Shown here: positions 1 through 8,666 of the stretch, piece by piece | Layout: every line of letters begins with the position of its first letter | Numbering within the stretch: the first letter of the stretch is position 1 | Origin: Anaerococcus sp. | Lineage (GTDB): Bacteria; Bacillota; Clostridia; Tissierellales; Peptoniphilaceae | Reading direction: 5' to 3' | Assembly (NCBI GenBank): GCA_030825745.1 | Contig: JAPJPH010000003.1 | Coordinates: 1-20,495, forward strand | Length of the DNA: 20,495 bases | The notes under the pieces: generated by a model | The model's input: the letters and a program-made list of their open reading frames with translations, nothing else | Told to the model about the DNA's origin: nothing | Database searches by the model: none | Program-made: the position numbers and the translations under genes

Positions 1-661
1 GCTTAGAAGACCTACTTATTTTTTCTGCATCTCTTACATTTATCCTTTTATTGATAAAATCATCTAAGGTTTTTTTTCTATCACCTAAATCTTCTATAGC
101 AAGAAGACTTCTAGCCTGGGAAGATGATATTTTATTATCCTCTAGGGCCTTTAGCTCATCATCTTCTAACTTAAGTAGTCTAAGGATGTTTGCTATATAT
201 GACCTAGATTTACCCATGGTCTTGGCTATCTCTTCTTGGGTCATGGAAAATTCATCAGATAGTTTTTTATAAGCCCTAGCTTCTTCGACCTTGGATAAGT
301 CTTCCCTTTGGACATTTTCTACAAGTGATAATATTTCTACATCTTTTTTAGAATAATCTCTAATAATAGCATCGATTTTTTTAACCCCTAAGAGTTTACT
401 GGCCCTATACCTTCTCTCGCCTGCTAAAATCTCATACCTATCGCCAACTTTGGTTAATACTATAGGATTTAAAAGACCATATTCCTTGATAGAATCCTTA
501 AGATCGTTTAAGGATTCTTCTTCAAAGTTTTTCCTAGGCTGCTCTTTTCTAGCAACTATTTTTTCTATATCAATTTTTTCTATATTTTCATAATCTTTCA
601 CTTGGTCAATTTCTTCAGGGATTAAAGATCTAAGGCCCTTGCCTAAAGTTTTCTTATCCAT
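1..661 (-). CDS. parB: ParB/Spo0J chromosome-partitioning protein, C-terminus cut by window edge
   Basis: Reads from an ATG at 661 leftwards, open through 220 codons to the window edge; the C-terminal dimerisation part lies outside. It is the CTP-dependent DNA clamp that loads at parS and organises the origin region with ParA and SMC. Visible landmarks are the CTP-binding motif GERRYRA (residues 81-87), the second conserved box ENVQRE (115-120), and a helix-turn-helix around 141-165 (TQEEIAKTMGKSRSYIANIL), which contacts parS. A GGTAGGTGAT stretch serves as ribosome binding site. The start lies 4 bases after the parA stop, so the two are co-transcribed. Four matching parS sites lie upstream in this window. 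Noc could be confused with ParB, but the position directly after parA favours ParB. Confidence 0.96.
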   Translation of the reverse strand, partial: MDKKTLGKGLRSLIPEEIDQVKDYENIEKIDIEKIVARKEQPRKNFEEESLNDLKDSIKEYGLLNPIVLTKVGDRYEILAGERRYRASKLLGVKKIDAIIRDYSKKDVEILSLVENVQREDLSKVEEARAYKKLSDEFSMTQEEIAKTMGKSRSYIANILRLLKLEDDELKALEDNKISSSQARSLLAIEDLGDRKKTLDDFINKRINVRDAEKISRSSK

Positions 662-665
662 AAAA

Positions 666-1511
666 TCACCTACCTATTATTTCTTGAGCTAGTAATTCAT
701 AGGCAATAGCAGCCTTTGAGTCTTTATCATAAGAGAAGATATTTTTACCAAAGGATGGTGCCTCAGCAAGTTTTATATCATCTGGGATCATGTATTTAAA
801 GGTCTTATCCTTAAAATAATCCTTAACCTCTTCTAGGACCTCTATAGACAATTTCTTATCTTTATCAAACATGGCTATGAAAACTCCTAAAATATCAAGA
901 TCTTTATTTAAAGACGACTTAACTAGCTTATAGGTATTCATAAGCTCTGTAACTCCCTCTAGGGCATAGTACTGGGCTTGGATAGGTATTAGGATATGGC
1001 TGCTAGCTACAAGAGCGTTTATAGATAAAAGACCCAAAGATGGAGGAGAGTCGATGAATATATACTCATACTTATCCCTTAAACCTTCTACAAGCTCCTT
1101 AAGGCCACTAACCCTTTTTATTTCATCAAGGCCAACTAATTCAACTTCAAGGCCTGATAGGGCAGACTCACTTGCTATCAAATCCAAATTTTCATCTATC
1201 TTTATTAGGTACTCATCAAAGTTAACCGTATTATCTTCTAAGTCTTTGATGCTTTCTTTCCCGGCTTCTTTATTTTCCTTACTATCTTGATTTTCTTCTT
1301 GCTTAAATATAGCAAGGCTATAGAAAAGATCATAGATTGATTTTTCTACCTTATTTTTATCAACACCCAAACCTGTTGTTGTATTAGCTTGGGGATCCAT
1401 ATCTATTATTAAAGTTTTTTTCCCAAAATTTGAAATAGAAGCAGCTAGGTTTACAACACTGGTTGTCTTTCCTACTCCACCTTTTTGGTTAAAAACTGAT
1501 ATTATCTTCAT
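666..1511 (-). CDS. parA: ParA/Soj chromosome-partitioning ATPase
   Basis: MinD/ParA-family ATPase that binds DNA non-specifically as an ATP dimer, is cycled by ParB, and in Firmicutes also regulates DnaA. The deviant Walker A KGGVGKTT is at residues 10-17, Walker A' DMDPQ at 37-41 and Walker B IFIDSPPS at 151-158. At 281 residues it is longer than the roughly 253 of Bacillus Soj. The extra length is a hydrophilic acidic/lysine insertion at about residues 68-100, where the family has a short loop. The ATG at 1511 has GAGAGG five bases upstream and lies inside the end of cinA (23-base overlap), implying translational coupling. parB follows after 4 bases. Confidence 0.97.
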   Translation of the reverse strand: MKIISVFNQKGGVGKTTSVVNLAASISNFGKKTLIIDMDPQANTTTGLGVDKNKVEKSIYDLFYSLAIFKQEENQDSKENKEAGKESIKDLEDNTVNFDEYLIKIDENLDLIASESALSGLEVELVGLDEIKRVSGLKELVEGLRDKYEYIFIDSPPSLGLLSINALVASSHILIPIQAQYYALEGVTELMNTYKLVKSSLNKDLDILGVFIAMFDKDKKLSIEVLEEVKDYFKDKTFKYMIPDDIKLAEAPSFGKNIFSYDKDSKAAIAYELLAQEIIGR

Positions 1512-2709
1512 CTACACCTCTCATTATCATTATAGCTAGATCCATCATGGTAAACTCACTTCTTAGTCTAACCCTATTCCTATCTCCCTTAAATACTCTC
1601 TTTTTAATAATCTTTCTTCCATTATATAGGATACCTAGGTATACTACTCCTGTATGGGCATAGCCGCTAGTTGCCAGGCATAGGTTAGCCTTAGAAATAT
1701 CATATAGGCCATCTAGCATTTCTGAAACTACTTCTTTACTAACTACATCATAAGTTTTGATTGTTTCATGTGAAACATTTAGTATTTTATTCTTGGCCTC
1801 ATCAGAATAAACTACATAGGACTCTTTTAAAACATCACTAGCTCCTGGTATATCTATTATCTTACTTGCTATAAGCCCACCTGTTATAGATTCTGCAGTA
1901 GCCACATATTCATTTCTAGATACTAAGATATCTTTTAATACCTCTTCTTTTTTCTTATCCTCACAAGTGATTAAATACTTACCAAAGGCTCTTTCAACTT
2001 TTTCAATTCCTTCTTTTACTATCCTACAAGCCTCATCCTCATTTATGGCCTTAGCAGTTATTCTAAGGATAGGTCCTTCATCAGTTATATAAGGACTTAT
2101 AGTTGGAGAGGATTCGCTTAGGTCAATTCTTGAGGCCATATCCCATTCCCCAAGTAAGGCTATTTTAGCATTTACTGACTTTATAATCGCTTGTTTTCCC
2201 AAATGCTTTTTAACTTCAGTATCAAACATCCTAACCATTTCATTTGGTGGTCCTGGCATAAGGATATACTTAGTCTTATTTTTAGATTCTATAATACAAC
2301 CAGGGGCTGTACCTATCGGGTTATCTAAGATAATGGCATCTTTAGGAAACATAGCTTGTTTCTTATTTGCCATCATAGCCTTATTCTCGTCATTGAAATA
2401 ATCTTTCAATTTGGTTAGTGATTTTTCATCTATGATAGTCTGGTCTTCTTTATCACAAACCTTTATTACAGTTTCTTTGGTTATATCATCACTAGTTGGT
2501 CCCAGACCTCCAGATGTTATAACATAATCATACTTTCCATCAGCCTCTATTAAGGCATCATATAATCTTTTTTCATTATCGCCTATTGTTATCATTTTAT
2601 AGACATCTATTCCTAGGTTTTTTAATCCTTCTGCTATATATCTAGAATTAGTGTCTGTTATATTTCCTAGTAATATTTCAGTTCCTATTGAACATATTAA
2701 AGCTTGCAT
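1489..2709 (-). CDS. cinA: CinA family protein with NMN/ADP-ribose pyrophosphatase-like and PncC-like domains
   Basis: 406 residues, near usual CinA length. The N-terminal molybdopterin-binding-like (COG1058) domain is recognisable by CSIGTEILLG (6-15), TSGGLGPTSDD (65-75) and MPGPPNEM (151-158). The C-terminal PncC (nicotinamide-nucleotide amidase) domain begins near 265 with TAESITGGLIAS. By family knowledge the amidase residues are Ser, Tyr and Lys spaced 10 and 5 apart; Ser291, Tyr301 and Lys306 fit exactly. The normally conserved glycine-rich TG-x-AG-P-GG loop is missing: the protein runs ATSGYAHTGVVYLGI (346-360). SD AGGAG precedes the ATG at 2709. It overlaps parA by 23 bases and appears to be first gene of a cinA-parA-parB operon. 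A parS site lies inside it. Confidence 0.93.
   Translation of the reverse strand: MQALICSIGTEILLGNITDTNSRYIAEGLKNLGIDVYKMITIGDNEKRLYDALIEADGKYDYVITSGGLGPTSDDITKETVIKVCDKEDQTIIDEKSLTKLKDYFNDENKAMMANKKQAMFPKDAIILDNPIGTAPGCIIESKNKTKYILMPGPPNEMVRMFDTEVKKHLGKQAIIKSVNAKIALLGEWDMASRIDLSESSPTISPYITDEGPILRITAKAINEDEACRIVKEGIEKVERAFGKYLITCEDKKKEEVLKDILVSRNEYVATAESITGGLIASKIIDIPGASDVLKESYVVYSDEAKNKILNVSHETIKTYDVVSKEVVSEMLDGLYDISKANLCLATSGYAHTGVVYLGILYNGRKIIKKRVFKGDRNRVRLRSEFTMMDLAIMIMRGVDEDNISF
1762..1777 (+). promoter_or_regulatory. parS: parS site 1 (inside cinA)
   Basis: TGTTTCATGTGAAACA, a near-perfect 16-bp palindrome differing from the Firmicute parS consensus (TGTTTCACGTGAAACA) at one central base. 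It lies within cinA, where the codons read V-S-H-E-T. ParB-binding is inferred from consensus similarity and from parB being in the window. Confidence 0.9.
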
Positions 2710-2728
2710 AATTCACACTCCTAAAGAT

Positions 2729-2757
2729 AGTATATCACATTTTTTTCTATGTTTCAC
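2729..2757 (-). promoter_or_regulatory. Putative cinA-parA-parB promoter overlapping parS
   Basis: On the minus strand a -10 TATACT (2729-2734), preceded by TG A for an extended -10, stands 17 bases from GTGAAA (2752-2757; 4 of 6 matches to TTGACA). The -35 hexamer lies inside parS site 2. The predicted start of transcription is only about 13 bases from the cinA ATG, so the leader would be just the SD region. ParB occupancy should block it; no other candidate was seen. Confidence 0.45.
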
Positions 2758-2765
2758 ATGAAACA
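2750..2765 (-). promoter_or_regulatory. parS: parS site 2 (cinA-fabK intergenic)
   Basis: Plus strand reads TGTTTCACATGAAACA, the reverse complement of site 1, so the sequence is the same in opposite orientation. It sits between the divergent cinA and fabK genes and covers the putative -35 of the cinA promoter. Confidence 0.92.
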
Positions 2766-2825
2766 AATTGTAAAAACGTTTCTTTTTTTCCATTTCGGGT
2801 AAAATTTTTCATAGGAGGATATCAT

Positions 2826-3773
2826 ATGAATATAAGTAAAATGTTAAATATAAGATACCCAATAATCCAAGGTGGGATGGCTAGGATTGCTAGGGGAAAA
2901 CTTGCAGCTGCTGTATCAAATGCAGGAGGCCTAGGTCTAGTTGGAACAGGTGGCTTTAGCAAAGAAGACTTTGTAAAAGAATTAGATATAGCGGATAAAT
3001 TAATTGACAAGGACAAGTACTATGGAGTAAATATAGTAGTCTTTGAGCCTGAAATAAAAGAAATGGTTGAGATAACCCTAGAAAGGAAAATTCCAGTAGT
3101 AACTATTTCAGGTGGTAATCCTGCCCCTTATGTAAAATTATTTAAGGATAAGGGTGTTAAGGTTTTTTGTCTTATAGGTAATTCTAAAATGGCAAAAAAA
3201 TGTGAAGATCTCGGTGCCGATGGTGTAATTCTAGAAGGTAGTGAGGCAGGTGGTCATCTTTCAAAGGCTACAACCATGGGTTCACTCATGCCTGTTATAA
3301 AGGCTACCAAGCTTCCTGTAATATCAGCTGGTGGCTTCGCTCACGGAGCACAGATCCTAGCAGCTCAAATTATGGGTGCAGCAGGAGTGCAGATGGGAAC
3401 TAGGTTTTTAGTAGCAAAAGAATGTGAAGTCCACCAAGGTTTTAAGGATGCTCTAATAGATGCCAAGGAATATGAAACAGATATAACAGGACTTTTAGCA
3501 GGAGATCCTGTTAGACAAATAGCCAATGATATGACTAAAAAAAGTCTAGAATATGATAAAATCGGTGCTAGCGAAGAAGATTATATAAACTTATACAAGG
3601 GTAGCTTATCCAGAGCTGTTTTTGAGGGTGATAGAAAAACAGGGTCTATGATGGCAGGTATATCTACAGGTATGTTAGATTCTATTAAAAGTGTAGAAGA
3701 AATCTTTACCGATCTAAAAAATGAGTATCAAAGTGCCAAAGAAAAGTTAAATAAAGAAGAAGGATTTTTTTAA
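2826..3773 (+). CDS. fabK: Enoyl-ACP reductase II (FabK), FMN-dependent
   Basis: 315 residues, close to the 318 of pneumococcal FabK. FabK is a flavoprotein that reduces trans-2-enoyl-ACP in the last step of fatty-acid elongation. It shows the nitronate-monooxygenase/FabK fold motifs: YPIIQGGMARIA (11-22) near the FMN site, SNAGGLGLVG (31-40), a GVNI strand at 67-70, EGSEAGGH (137-144), whose His144 corresponds to the FabK active-site histidine, SAGGFAHG, and MGTRFLVAKE. The FabK-typical tail with GSMMAG is present, favouring FabK over a true nitronate monooxygenase. SD AGGAGG is 8 bases before the ATG. It is the only complete plus-strand gene and stands apart from other fab genes, with its own terminator. 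Confidence 0.88.
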   Translation: MNISKMLNIRYPIIQGGMARIARGKLAAAVSNAGGLGLVGTGGFSKEDFVKELDIADKLIDKDKYYGVNIVVFEPEIKEMVEITLERKIPVVTISGGNPAPYVKLFKDKGVKVFCLIGNSKMAKKCEDLGADGVILEGSEAGGHLSKATTMGSLMPVIKATKLPVISAGGFAHGAQILAAQIMGAAGVQMGTRFLVAKECEVHQGFKDALIDAKEYETDITGLLAGDPVRQIANDMTKKSLEYDKIGASEEDYINLYKGSLSRAVFEGDRKTGSMMAGISTGMLDSIKSVEEIFTDLKNEYQSAKEKLNKEEGFF

Positions 3774-3784
3774 TTTTCGCATTT

Positions 3785-3813
3785 AAAAATAGGTCATTAA
3801 ATGACCTATTTTT
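3785..3813. terminator. Bidirectional intrinsic terminator between fabK and CPBP gene
   Basis: Perfect 14-bp inverted repeat (3785-3798 with 3800-3813), AAAAATAGGTCATT and its complement. A/T runs at both ends give a U-tract in either direction. It lies directly after the fabK stop and touches the stop of the convergent protease gene. Confidence 0.9.
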
Positions 3814-4663
3814 ATTGGTGTTCTAAGATTTCTTCTTGGGATATTTCTCTATCATATTCTTTTTTATAATCTCTTAAAAATTTTATACCTACAAATAATG
3901 ATACCAGGCAAATTATTGTACTTGCTATGGCAACATAAGGATGTATACCAGAAAATGTTGCTACTGCATTATTGGCCATGTGTACTAGTATACAGTCTAT
4001 TATATTTCTCCTATAGTGGTATACAAAGGCTAGGGCAAGACCTAAAAATAAAGTATTGATACTTTGAAGTAAGTTTGCATGATAGATTGAAAATCCTAGG
4101 GCTGATAGGATAATAGCAGCTTTAGGGCTAGCTATCAACTCTTCTTCTCTAAATAAAATCCCTCTAAATAAAAACTCTTCCATTATAGGTGCCATAATTA
4201 CAACTGCTATAGTAATTACTATTTGTTCACTCAGGTTGTTATAAGATATAGCATTATTTATCATATCTATATTGTTTTTTACAAGCTCAACATCTTTAAA
4301 TATATTCATTATAGACCCTAACAATATATTTCCAAAACCTGCCAGTCCTAGGCCTATAACTACAGACCTAAAGTGGCTATCATTAGTTTTATCTTTCATT
4401 ATATAAGATTCATTATGTTTACTCATATAAGAATTTTTCCTAAATCCTATATAAATCATTACAAAAATAAGCTTGATAACTTGGGTAAATATAAGCACAT
4501 AAGCAACAGATCCTTCAGTTTGTTTTAAAAAATCAAAGTTTGGCTGCAAAAAGGCTCCGTATATGGCCCCAGATAATATATCTATTAGAACATTTATGGC
4601 TAAAAATGCCAATAAATATCCAATAGCTTTTAAGATAACTTTTCCCTTACTCTCACTATTCAT
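3812..4663 (-). CDS. CPBP-family intramembrane metalloprotease
   Basis: Polytopic membrane protein of the CAAX protease/bacteriocin-processing (CPBP, Abi) family. Numbered from the first possible ATG (4666), it carries the glutamate motif EEFLFRG (163-169), then FSIYH (His196) and a third-motif HMANN, the glutamates and histidines that form the glutamic intramembrane protease site. Hydrophobic segments lie near residues 10-38, 55-76, 101-121, 148-162, 184-215 and 240-265. Two adjacent ATGs exist (4666 and 4663). The GGAG SD is 2 bases from the first but 5 from the second, so 4663 is preferred. It starts 30 bases after rsmG with a parS site in the gap, and may be read from the mnmE promoter. 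Substrate unknown. Confidence 0.85.
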   Translation of the reverse strand: MNSESKGKVILKAIGYLLAFLAINVLIDILSGAIYGAFLQPNFDFLKQTEGSVAYVLIFTQVIKLIFVMIYIGFRKNSYMSKHNESYIMKDKTNDSHFRSVVIGLGLAGFGNILLGSIMNIFKDVELVKNNIDMINNAISYNNLSEQIVITIAVVIMAPIMEEFLFRGILFREEELIASPKAAIILSALGFSIYHANLLQSINTLFLGLALAFVYHYRRNIIDCILVHMANNAVATFSGIHPYVAIASTIICLVSLFVGIKFLRDYKKEYDREISQEEILEHQ

Positions 4664-4678
4664 CATAACTCCTTGATT

Positions 4679-4694
4679 TGTTTCATGTGAAACA
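4679..4694 (+). promoter_or_regulatory. parS: parS site 3 (rsmG-CPBP gap)
   Basis: TGTTTCATGTGAAACA, identical to site 1 in the same orientation. It fills half of the short gap between the rsmG stop and the start of the protease gene. Confidence 0.92.
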
Positions 4695-4695
4695 C

Positions 4696-5334
4696 TTATA
4701 GGGGGTCTTTCTTAGGTAAGTTTTTACCCCTTGGATATTTTTTCTTTGTCTTTCTTACTTTTTCTACTATTATGTTTACCCTTTCATTGTTATCTAAATC
4801 AAACCTATCAATTTTTACAACTTTCCCTCCTAATATTTCTATTGCATTAGAGGCAATACTTAACTCTTCATCTGCTCTAGGTCCTTTTAGGGCTATAAAT
4901 TTACCTCCAATTTTTAAAAATGGTAGGCAATATTCTGATAGGGTAGCCATATTAGCAACTGCCCTAGATACTACTACATCAAACTTCTCGAAATTTTCTT
5001 TAGCAAAATCTTCAGCCCTTACGTGGATGGCCTTAGCCTTATCAAGGTCTAATTTTTCTATTAGCTCATTCATAAATTTTACCTTTTTATTTACTGAATC
5101 TATTAGGGTAAGGTCTATCTTTTTTTCTATTCTTAAAGGGATCCCTGGAAATCCTGCCCCAGCTCCTATATCTAAGACCTTGTCATTCTCATTAATATAG
5201 GCTAATACACTAAGGCTATCTTTAAAATGTTTTAGTCTTATTTCTCCTCTATCCGTTATGCTTGTTAGGTTAGTGTGCTCATTAACTTCTAAGAGGTAGT
5301 TTTCATATAGCTCATACTTACTTTCTTTATCCAT
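4696..5334 (-). CDS. rsmG: 16S rRNA (guanine-N7)-methyltransferase RsmG
   Basis: SAM-dependent enzyme that makes m7G at 16S position 527 in the 530 loop. Motif [16 protein letters not shown] lies at about 53-67, with ID acidic residues of the ribose-binding strand, the VVSRAVA stretch and a LKGPRA segment characteristic of RsmG. At 212 residues it is shorter than the 239 of Bacillus; the alignable region begins about 20 residues in. The start cannot be moved far upstream, because an in-frame TAA lies six codons before the ATG, and GGAGAGG precedes it. The short N-terminus is therefore real. It overlaps the end of mnmG by 8 bases. The C-terminus is a basic tail. Confidence 0.95.
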   Translation of the reverse strand: MDKESKYELYENYLLEVNEHTNLTSITDRGEIRLKHFKDSLSVLAYINENDKVLDIGAGAGFPGIPLRIEKKIDLTLIDSVNKKVKFMNELIEKLDLDKAKAIHVRAEDFAKENFEKFDVVVSRAVANMATLSEYCLPFLKIGGKFIALKGPRADEELSIASNAIEILGGKVVKIDRFDLDNNERVNIIVEKVRKTKKKYPRGKNLPKKDPL

Positions 5335-7228
5335 GAACCTCTCCAGTCTTTAATCTAATTAGTAGGACATTAATATCCGCAGGGGATACTCCTGATATTC
5401 TAGAAGCCTGGCCTATGGATTCTGGTTTTATCTTTTGTAATTTTTCAACCGACTCTTTTTTAAGGCCTGGAATTTTATTATAGTCTATATCTTGGGATAA
5501 TTTCTTCTCTTCTAGCTTTTTAAATTTATCTATGTCAGCCATTTGTTTGGCTATATAGCCCTCATATTTGATTTCAGTTTGAACCTCGATTTGTTGAAAC
5601 CTAGGTAGGGCCGGTCTATTTTTATCTAAAACTTCTGTCATTTCATAGCTAACTTCTGGTCTTTTTATTAAATCATAGAGGGTAATGCCATTATTTAATG
5701 GAACTGTCCCCATTTTTTCTAATTTATTGTTGGTTTCTTCTTTTGGGGTTAGCATGATTTCTTTTAGTCTATTTAGCTCATTTTCTACAGCAGATTTTTT
5801 CTCTAGCATTTTCTTATATCTTTTTTCACTAACTAGGCCTGCCTTATAACCTTTCTCAGTTAGTCTAAGGTCAGCATTGTCTTGACGCATGGTTAGTCTG
5901 TACTCGCACCTAGATGTCATCATCCTATAAGGCTCTTCAGTTCCTTCAGTTACTAGGTCATCTATTAATACCCCTATATAGGCATCTGACCTATCTAGGA
6001 TTAAAGGCTCCTCACCCTTTATCTTAAGGGCAGCATTGATGCCAGCTATAAGACCTTGACCTGCTGCTTCTTCATAACCACTAGATCCATTTATTTGTCC
6101 TGCAAAGTATAAGCCCTCATAATCCTTTGCTTCAAGGGTTCTTTTTAAATTTCTAGTATCTATCATATCATATTCTATGGCATAGGCAGGCCTCATGATT
6201 TTGACATTTTCAAGCCCTTTTATAGTCTTGTAAAATTCAAATTGAATTTCTTGAGGGAGGGAGGATGATACCCCTTGGACATATATCTCATCTGTTGATA
6301 GACTTTCTGGTTCTAGGAATACTTGGTGGATATCCCTTTGAGGAAATCTTACCATCTTATCTTCTATAGATGGACAATACCTAGGGCCTATCCCTGCCAT
6401 CTTGGACCCATAGATAGGAGACCTATCTAGGTTATCCATAATTATTTTTTTAGTTTCATCTGTTGTATAGGTTAGGTAGCAATCTTCTTGCACTCTATCA
6501 GAAAAATCCTCTCCTTCATTTAAAAAGGAAAATGGTATTACCTCTTTATCTCCCTTTTGAACTTCTGTTAGGCTAAGGTTTAGACTTTTCTTATCAACTC
6601 TAGCTGGTGTTCCTGTCTTAAATCTCCTAAGTTTAAAGCCCATCTCTTCTAGGTTAGCTGAAAGGTAGGTGGCAGCTGATAGACCATGGGGTCCTGAAGT
6701 TTTTTGGTATTCACCCATTAGGATCTTCCCGTTTAGGTAGGTTCCTGTAGCAACAATTACTGCCTTTGTTTCATAGATAGCTCCTTGGACTGTTTCACAT
6801 GAAACAATTTTTCCATCCTTATAGTTAATCCTATCAACTTCTTGTTCAAAGAGATCTAGGTTTTCTTCATTTTCCAAGGTCTTTTTCATTTCTGTATGGT
6901 ATTTAATCTTATCAGCTTGGACTCTAAGAGAGTGGACAGCTGGTCCCTTTGATGTATTTAGCATCCTTGATTGGATGAAAGTCTTATCTATATTTAGTGC
7001 CATTTGCCCACCTAGGGCATCTATTTCTCTAACTATGTGGCCCTTGCCGGTACCACCTATATTAGGGTTACATGGCATATCTGCTATTGATTCTAAAGAT
7101 GTAGTTAAAATTAAACTCTTAAGACCCATCCTACTAGTTGCTAGGGCTGCCTCGCAGCCTGCATGACCTGCACCTATGACTACTACATCATAAGTTCCTG
7201 CCTTATATTTATACTTATTTTCCAACAC
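5327..7228 (-). CDS. mnmG: tRNA uridine-5-carboxymethylaminomethyl modification enzyme MnmG (GidA)
   Basis: FAD enzyme that, in complex with MnmE, adds the (carboxymethyl)aminomethyl group to U34 of tRNAs reading split codon boxes. At 633 residues it is full length. The Rossmann FAD motif [12 protein letters not shown] is at 18-29, followed by [12 protein letters not shown], the conserved TGTPAR and [10 protein letters not shown] regions, and the C-terminal tRNA/MnmE-binding helical domain with [14 protein letters not shown]. It overlaps mnmE by 14 bases and rsmG by 8, so the three form one coupled operon. A parS site (6791-6806) is embedded in the gene and is read as V-S-C-E-T. Confidence 0.98.
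   Translation of the reverse strand: MLENKYKYKAGTYDVVVIGAGHAGCEAALATSRMGLKSLILTTSLESIADMPCNPNIGGTGKGHIVREIDALGGQMALNIDKTFIQSRMLNTSKGPAVHSLRVQADKIKYHTEMKKTLENEENLDLFEQEVDRINYKDGKIVSCETVQGAIYETKAVIVATGTYLNGKILMGEYQKTSGPHGLSAATYLSANLEEMGFKLRRFKTGTPARVDKKSLNLSLTEVQKGDKEVIPFSFLNEGEDFSDRVQEDCYLTYTTDETKKIIMDNLDRSPIYGSKMAGIGPRYCPSIEDKMVRFPQRDIHQVFLEPESLSTDEIYVQGVSSSLPQEIQFEFYKTIKGLENVKIMRPAYAIEYDMIDTRNLKRTLEAKDYEGLYFAGQINGSSGYEEAAGQGLIAGINAALKIKGEEPLILDRSDAYIGVLIDDLVTEGTEEPYRMMTSRCEYRLTMRQDNADLRLTEKGYKAGLVSEKRYKKMLEKKSAVENELNRLKEIMLTPKEETNNKLEKMGTVPLNNGITLYDLIKRPEVSYEMTEVLDKNRPALPRFQQIEVQTEIKYEGYIAKQMADIDKFKKLEEKKLSQDIDYNKIPGLKKESVEKLQKIKPESIGQASRISGVSPADINVLLIRLKTGEVHG
6791..6806 (-). promoter_or_regulatory. 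parS: parS site 4 (inside mnmG)
   Basis: Plus strand TGTTTCACATGAAACA, same sequence and orientation as site 2. It is embedded in mnmG codons that read V-S-C-E-T. It is the site nearest to the presumed origin. Confidence 0.9.
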
Positions 7229-8582
7229 AAAACTCCTTAAATACTTTATCCATTATCTCTCCTGATACGCTATCTCCTATTATAAGACCCAAATCTTCAT
7301 AACCACTTCTTAGATCTACCTCGCAGGCATCTATAGGTACGCCCATTTTTATATCTGTTAGAGATTGATTTATCTTCTGATAAGAAGAATTTAGCAATCT
7401 TTCATGACGGGTGTTGGTTATTAGGATAGATTCTCTCTTTAAATCTTCACTTGAAAATAAATCCACAATTGCCTTTTCTAAATCATCTACCCCTTCTTTA
7501 GTAAGCATAGATGTTTTAATAATGTTTTTATTTTCATCAAAAATAGATAGGTCAAATTTGTTTTCTAGGTCATTTTTATTTAGTATAATGATAGATCTCC
7601 TATCTTTTATTAGGTCAAGGATTTTTTTATCCTCATCATCAAAGTCCCTTGATAGGTCAAATAGGGCTATGATTAAATCAGAGTTTTTACTAATTTCTAT
7701 GGACCTATCAACCCCAATTTTTTCTACAACATCCTCAGTATCCCTAATTCCTGCTGTATCATTGATCTTTAGGGTAAAATCTCCCAGTGAAATATACTCA
7801 GTTATTAAATCTCTAGTAGTTCCTGGTATGTCTGTTACTATGGCCCTATTTTCCTTTAAAAGAGCATTTAAGAGGGAACTTTTTCCAACATTAGGTTTTC
7901 CTATTATGCTAGTATTTATTCCATCTTTTACTAGCTTACCCTTATTGGATGAATTAATTAAGACTTCTATCCTTGCTAGGGCTTTTTTGATATATTCTAT
8001 AATTTCATCTGGCTCTAGGTCTTCTCCATCTTCTGTAAAGTTTATGGAGTATTCTAACCTAGATAGGGCTTCTAAAAGAATTTTTCTAATCTGATCAATC
8101 TCTCTTTTAAGGGACCCATTTAACTGGTTAATACCCTCTTTTTGGCTTAGGTCATTGGTTGAATTTATTATATCTAAAACTGCCTCAGCCTGGGATAGGT
8201 CAATCCTACCATTTAAAAAGGCTCTTTTGGTAAATTCTCCACCCTCAGCTAAATCTGCTCCCTTATCAAGGATTAGATTTAGAATTTTTTTAACCGATAT
8301 AAAGGATCCATGGCAGTTAATCTCACATATATCTTCTTTAGTATAGGTATTAGGGGCCTTCATAAAACTTACCATAACTTCATCTATAATTTCATTTTGA
8401 TCATCATAGATATTTCCATACCTTAAAAGCCTATTGTCCCTATCCTTATCTAGGCTCTTGCCAAACTTGGGTCTAAAAATTTCATTAATAATTTCAAATG
8501 ATTTATCCCCACTCATCCTGACTATAGATATTCCACCAGTCCCAGATGGAGTAGAGATGGCTGCTATTGTTTTTTCACTCAT
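7215..8582 (-). CDS. mnmE: tRNA modification GTPase MnmE (TrmE)
   Basis: GTPase partner of MnmG in U34 tRNA modification; 455 residues, normal length. The N-terminal folate-binding domain starts with [21 protein letters not shown]. The G domain inserted in the helical domain has GKPNVGKS (228-235), the G2 region DIPGTTRD, the DTAG switch II with its MnmE-typical IRDTED continuation, and NKND (G4). The C-terminus ends CVGK, keeping the conserved cysteine of the usual CIGK. AAAGGAG lies 5 bases before the ATG. A strong promoter is present at 8639-8666. In related genomes mnmE follows jag directly; here about 9 kb separates them. Confidence 0.98.
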   Translation of the reverse strand: MSEKTIAAISTPSGTGGISIVRMSGDKSFEIINEIFRPKFGKSLDKDRDNRLLRYGNIYDDQNEIIDEVMVSFMKAPNTYTKEDICEINCHGSFISVKKILNLILDKGADLAEGGEFTKRAFLNGRIDLSQAEAVLDIINSTNDLSQKEGINQLNGSLKREIDQIRKILLEALSRLEYSINFTEDGEDLEPDEIIEYIKKALARIEVLINSSNKGKLVKDGINTSIIGKPNVGKSSLLNALLKENRAIVTDIPGTTRDLITEYISLGDFTLKINDTAGIRDTEDVVEKIGVDRSIEISKNSDLIIALFDLSRDFDDEDKKILDLIKDRRSIIILNKNDLENKFDLSIFDENKNIIKTSMLTKEGVDDLEKAIVDLFSSEDLKRESILITNTRHERLLNSSYQKINQSLTDIKMGVPIDACEVDLRSGYEDLGLIIGDSVSGEIMDKVFKEFCVGK

Positions 8583-8638
8583 ATAATCTCCTTTATTAAC
8601 TAAATCCGCTACTTTGACTAGGGATATCTAACATAAAA

Positions 8639-8666
8639 ATTATAGGCTAAATTATCTATATGTCAA
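8639..8666 (-). promoter_or_regulatory. Strong promoter of mnmE-mnmG-rsmG
   Basis: Minus strand TTGACA (8661-8666), 16-base spacer, TATAAT (8639-8644); both hexamers are perfect consensus. This gives a leader of about 50 bases before mnmE. Independent transcription fits the separation of mnmE from the upstream rpmH-jag operon. Confidence 0.85.

Noticed and set aside
2768..2805. Possible fabK promoter (TTGTAA with TAAAAT)
   Set aside because: The spacing between the two hexamers is about 26 bases, and no good -35 stands 16-18 bases from the TAAAAT, so it was not annotated.
7411..8094. 227-codon plus-strand open frame opposite mnmE
   Set aside because: Serine- and phenylalanine-rich shadow of the MnmE G domain with no recognisable motif or convincing ribosome binding site.
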